This document shows positions 5,611 through 7,259 of a DNA stretch of 7,259 bases, piece after piece. The notes under the pieces are model-generated. The model made no database searches, had not been told where the DNA came from, and worked only from the letters and a program-made list of their open reading frames with translations. A program made the translations under genes and the position numbers. Source of the stretch: Chitinophaga pinensis (GTDB lineage: Bacteria > Bacteroidota > Bacteroidia > Flavobacteriales_D > Crocinitomicaceae); contig CAMBRH010000176.1 of assembly GCA_945870115.1 (NCBI GenBank), positions 1-7,259 of the forward strand, read 5' to 3'. The stretch's first letter is position 1. The number at the start of each line of letters is the position of its first letter.

Positions 5611-6816
5611 TTACATCGCGGATAAATCTGGCATCTCTCTTGTAAAAGCTGGAATTCCAGTAACATCCATTCCTGTGATTAACAAGTGAATGTCGTGCGT
5701 ACCTTCATATGTTAATACAGATTCCAAGTTCGCCATGTGACGCATCATTGAATATTCGCTAGTAATTCCCATTCCTCCGTGAATTTGTCTTGCCTCACGC
5801 GCAATGTTTAAAGCGATTTCAACATTATTTCTTTTTGACATTGAAATTTGAGCACTTGTTGCTTTTCCTTCATTTCTAAGTTGACCTAAACGTAAAGTTA
5901 ACAATTGCGCTTTTGTAATTTCAGTAATCATCTCAGCCAATTTCTTTTGTTGTAATTGAAAAGCACCAATTGGAACTCCAAATTGTGTTCTTTCTTTACA
6001 ATATCTCAAAGCTTGATCGTAGCAATCCATTGCTGCACCTAAAGCACCCCAAGCAATTCCGAATCGAGCTGAATCTAAACAACTTAATGGAGCACCTAAA
6101 CCTGATCTTCCAGGTAAAATATTTGCTTTTGGAACTTTTACATTCACAAAAATTAATTCTCCAGTTGAACTCGCTCTTAAAGAAAGTTTTCCGTGCATTT
6201 CAGGAGTTGAAAATCCTTCCATTCCACGTTCAACAACTAAACCATGAATTCTTCCAGTTTCATCTTTCGCCCAAACAACCGCAATATCTGCAAAAGGAGC
6301 GTTAGAAATCCACATTTTTGCTCCATTCAAAATAACGTGATCTCCAGCGTCTTTGAAATTTGAAAGCATTCCACTTGGATTAGAACCGTGATCTGGCTCA
6401 GTTAATCCAAAACATCCCATCATTTCGCCAGTAGCTAATTTTGGTAAATATTTCATCTTTTGTTCTTCAGAACCATATTTCCAGATTGGATACATTACCA
6501 AAGAACTTTGTACTGAAGCAGTTGAACGCAAACCAGAATCGCAACGTTCCAATTCTTGCATAATCAAACCATAAGAAATTTGATCCAAACCTGGTCCGCC
6601 ATATTGTTCTGGAATGTAAGGTCCAAAAGCACCGATTTCACCCAAACCTTTTAATAAATGAGTTGGAAAAGTCGCTTTTTCATAATGCTCATCAATGATT
6701 GGAGAAACCTCTTTTTTCACCCAAGCTCTAGCTGCATCACGAATCATTTTGTGCTCTTCAGTCAGCAAATCATCCATGTTATAGTAATCAGGATGTGTAA
6801 ATAAATCTGTTTTCAT
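5611..6816 (-). CDS. gcdH: Acyl-CoA dehydrogenase, glutaryl-CoA dehydrogenase type
   Basis: This 401-residue cytoplasmic FAD enzyme most likely oxidises and decarboxylates glutaryl-CoA to crotonyl-CoA in lysine/tryptophan breakdown, passing electrons to an electron-transfer flavoprotein. The three acyl-CoA dehydrogenase parts are in order: N-terminal helical domain (about 15-130), beta domain starting at the FAD/substrate motif CFGLTEPDHGSNPSGM (135-150) and running to about 235, and C-terminal helical domain. Glutaryl-CoA-type residues are visible: Glu90 and Arg97 in ELERCDSGLRS, matching human Glu87 and Arg94 that hold the substrate carboxylate, then SVQSSLVM (101-108), and the catalytic base Glu371 in TYEGTHDIH (369-377), followed by ITGMDVTGIPAF (380-391). 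Many Bacteroidota homologues are labelled only acyl-CoA dehydrogenase; the substrate is inferred from these residues. It is monocistronic by layout: own promoter-like octamer upstream, strong terminator downstream. Confidence 0.93.
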   Translation of the reverse strand: MKTDLFTHPDYYNMDDLLTEEHKMIRDAARAWVKKEVSPIIDEHYEKATFPTHLLKGLGEIGAFGPYIPEQYGGPGLDQISYGLIMQELERCDSGLRSTASVQSSLVMYPIWKYGSEEQKMKYLPKLATGEMMGCFGLTEPDHGSNPSGMLSNFKDAGDHVILNGAKMWISNAPFADIAVVWAKDETGRIHGLVVERGMEGFSTPEMHGKLSLRASSTGELIFVNVKVPKANILPGRSGLGAPLSCLDSARFGIAWGALGAAMDCYDQALRYCKERTQFGVPIGAFQLQQKKLAEMITEITKAQLLTLRLGQLRNEGKATSAQISMSKRNNVEIALNIAREARQIHGGMGITSEYSMMRHMANLESVLTYEGTHDIHLLITGMDVTGIPAFTREMPDLSAM

Positions 6817-6851
6817 ATGTTAATCGTTTCTAAAAATTCAAACTTAAAGTG

Positions 6852-6859
6852 CAAAATTA
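6852..6859 (-). promoter_or_regulatory. Promoter -7 octamer of the acyl-CoA dehydrogenase gene
   Basis: The minus strand reads TAATTTTG, an exact TAnnTTTG match, 35 nt upstream of the ATG at 6816. It would give a leader of about 30 nt, a normal length. The -33 TTG is not obvious in the T-rich stretch upstream. Position in a divergent spacer supports it. Confidence 0.55.
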
Positions 6860-6943
6860 ACAAATAAAAAGATATTTTGTTGAAAATAACACAGAATTAA
6901 ATTAGAGTTGTGAGAAAATGTTTTTTGTGTAAACAATTTTGTT

Positions 6944-6951
6944 TATATTTG
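6944..6951 (+). promoter_or_regulatory. Promoter -7 octamer directly before the helix-turn-helix gene
   Basis: TATATTTG is an exact TAnnTTTG match on the plus strand, with a TTTG (6924-6927) 16 nt upstream as a possible, slightly close -33 element. The octamer ends 4 nt before the ATG at 6956, so the transcript would be leaderless or nearly so. Confidence 0.55.
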
Positions 6952-6955
6952 TAAT

Positions 6956-7259
6956 ATGATTGATACATTAAATTACATAAAAGGAATTCATCCTGGGATT
7001 TTTCTTGAACGAGAATTTAAAAAAAGAAAAATAATTAAAGGCAGATTCGCGCTTTCAATTGATGAATATCCTCAAACTTTGGTTTCAATTACTAAAGGAA
7101 AAAGAAGAATGAATGTATCATTAGCGCACAAAATAGAGCAAAAATTAAATTTAGATGAAGGTTTTTTAATGACTTTACAAGTTCATAATGATATAGCAGA
7201 ATTAAAAAATAAATTGTCAAAAAACAATAAACCAGATTTATCAAAGTTAAGACCAATTT
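6956..7259 (+). CDS. HigA-like helix-turn-helix antidote protein, 3' end cut by window
   Basis: The ATG at 6956 opens 101 codons that run off the right edge. The N-terminus MIDTLNYIKGIHPGIFLERE carries the IHPG..L..E signature of HigA/VapI-type antidotes, followed by a helix-turn-helix core (about 25-70: FALSIDEYPQTLVSITKGKRRM, then SLAHKIEQKLNL). Unlike classic HigA, a charged linker follows (80-95) and the visible end reads PDLSKLRPI (93-101). From memory, Bacteroidota proteins with this start continue into a small domain beginning LSKLRP.LFWD and lie upstream of an AbiEii/AbiGii-type nucleotidyltransferase gene; the continuation is outside this window. Expected role: DNA-binding repressor or antitoxin of a toxin-antitoxin or abortive-infection pair. 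It is transcribed divergently from the dehydrogenase and shares a 139-bp spacer with it. The fold call is firm; the partner is inferred. Confidence 0.82.
   Translation, partial: MIDTLNYIKGIHPGIFLEREFKKRKIIKGRFALSIDEYPQTLVSITKGKRRMNVSLAHKIEQKLNLDEGFLMTLQVHNDIAELKNKLSKNNKPDLSKLRPI

Noticed and set aside
5478..5666. Minus-strand open frame of 62 codons across the dehydrogenase end and acyltransferase start
   Set aside because: It spans the terminator and overlaps both real genes in another frame; its residues show no recognisable pattern.
5970..6305. Plus-strand open frame of 111 codons
   Set aside because: It is antisense to the acyl-CoA dehydrogenase, has low-complexity Leu/Gln/Phe-rich composition, and shows no domain.

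Overview
The window looks like chromosome from a flavobacterium (Bacteroidota, class Flavobacteriia, possibly Flavobacterium itself). The DNA is AT-rich, Shine-Dalgarno sequences are weak or absent, several genes are preceded by the Bacteroidota -7 octamer TAnnTTTG, and the protein sequences have a flavobacterial flavour. The organism is inferred; no marker gene fixes it.

Layout from left to right. Positions 1-695 (minus) hold a CPBP-family intramembrane protease whose C-terminus runs off the left edge. Positions 711-788 hold a palindromic intergenic element. Positions 802-2824 (minus) hold a complete Type II restriction-modification operon: a cytosine-C5 methyltransferase followed by a BsuBI/PstI-family endonuclease, overlapping by 26 bp. 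Positions 2825-3010 hold a promoter-like and structured leader plus the terminator of the next gene. Positions 3011-4129 (minus) are holB, the DNA polymerase III delta' subunit. A short repeat, including a CTTCGACAAGCTCAG-type dispersed element, lies at 4136-4192. Positions 4184-5527 (minus) encode a PlsC-like acyltransferase with a membrane-spanning C-terminal extension. A strong hairpin terminator at 5547-5581 closes the gene at 5611-6816 (minus), a glutaryl-CoA dehydrogenase-type acyl-CoA dehydrogenase. A divergent 139-bp spacer with one promoter-like octamer per strand leads to a HigA-like helix-turn-helix protein at 6956 (plus), which runs off the right edge.

How the parts relate. holB, the acyltransferase and the acyl-CoA dehydrogenase are ordinary chromosomal functions. 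The restriction-modification pair looks like an accessory module placed between holB and the CPBP gene, with hairpin-forming elements containing GTTAAC on both sides. The methyltransferase is encoded first and overlaps the nuclease, which fits coupled, protection-first expression. The pairing of a PstI/BsuBI-type nuclease with a cytosine-C5 enzyme is notable because the founding PstI and BsuBI systems use N6-adenine methyltransferases. The partial gene at the right edge resembles antidote proteins that, in Bacteroidota, often sit next to AbiEii-type nucleotidyltransferase genes, so a second defence or toxin-antitoxin locus may begin there.

Two published-style starts were shortened: the endonuclease to the ATG at 1818, and the acyltransferase to the ATG at 5527. 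No tRNA, rRNA, CRISPR array, transposase or gap over 300 bp was seen.
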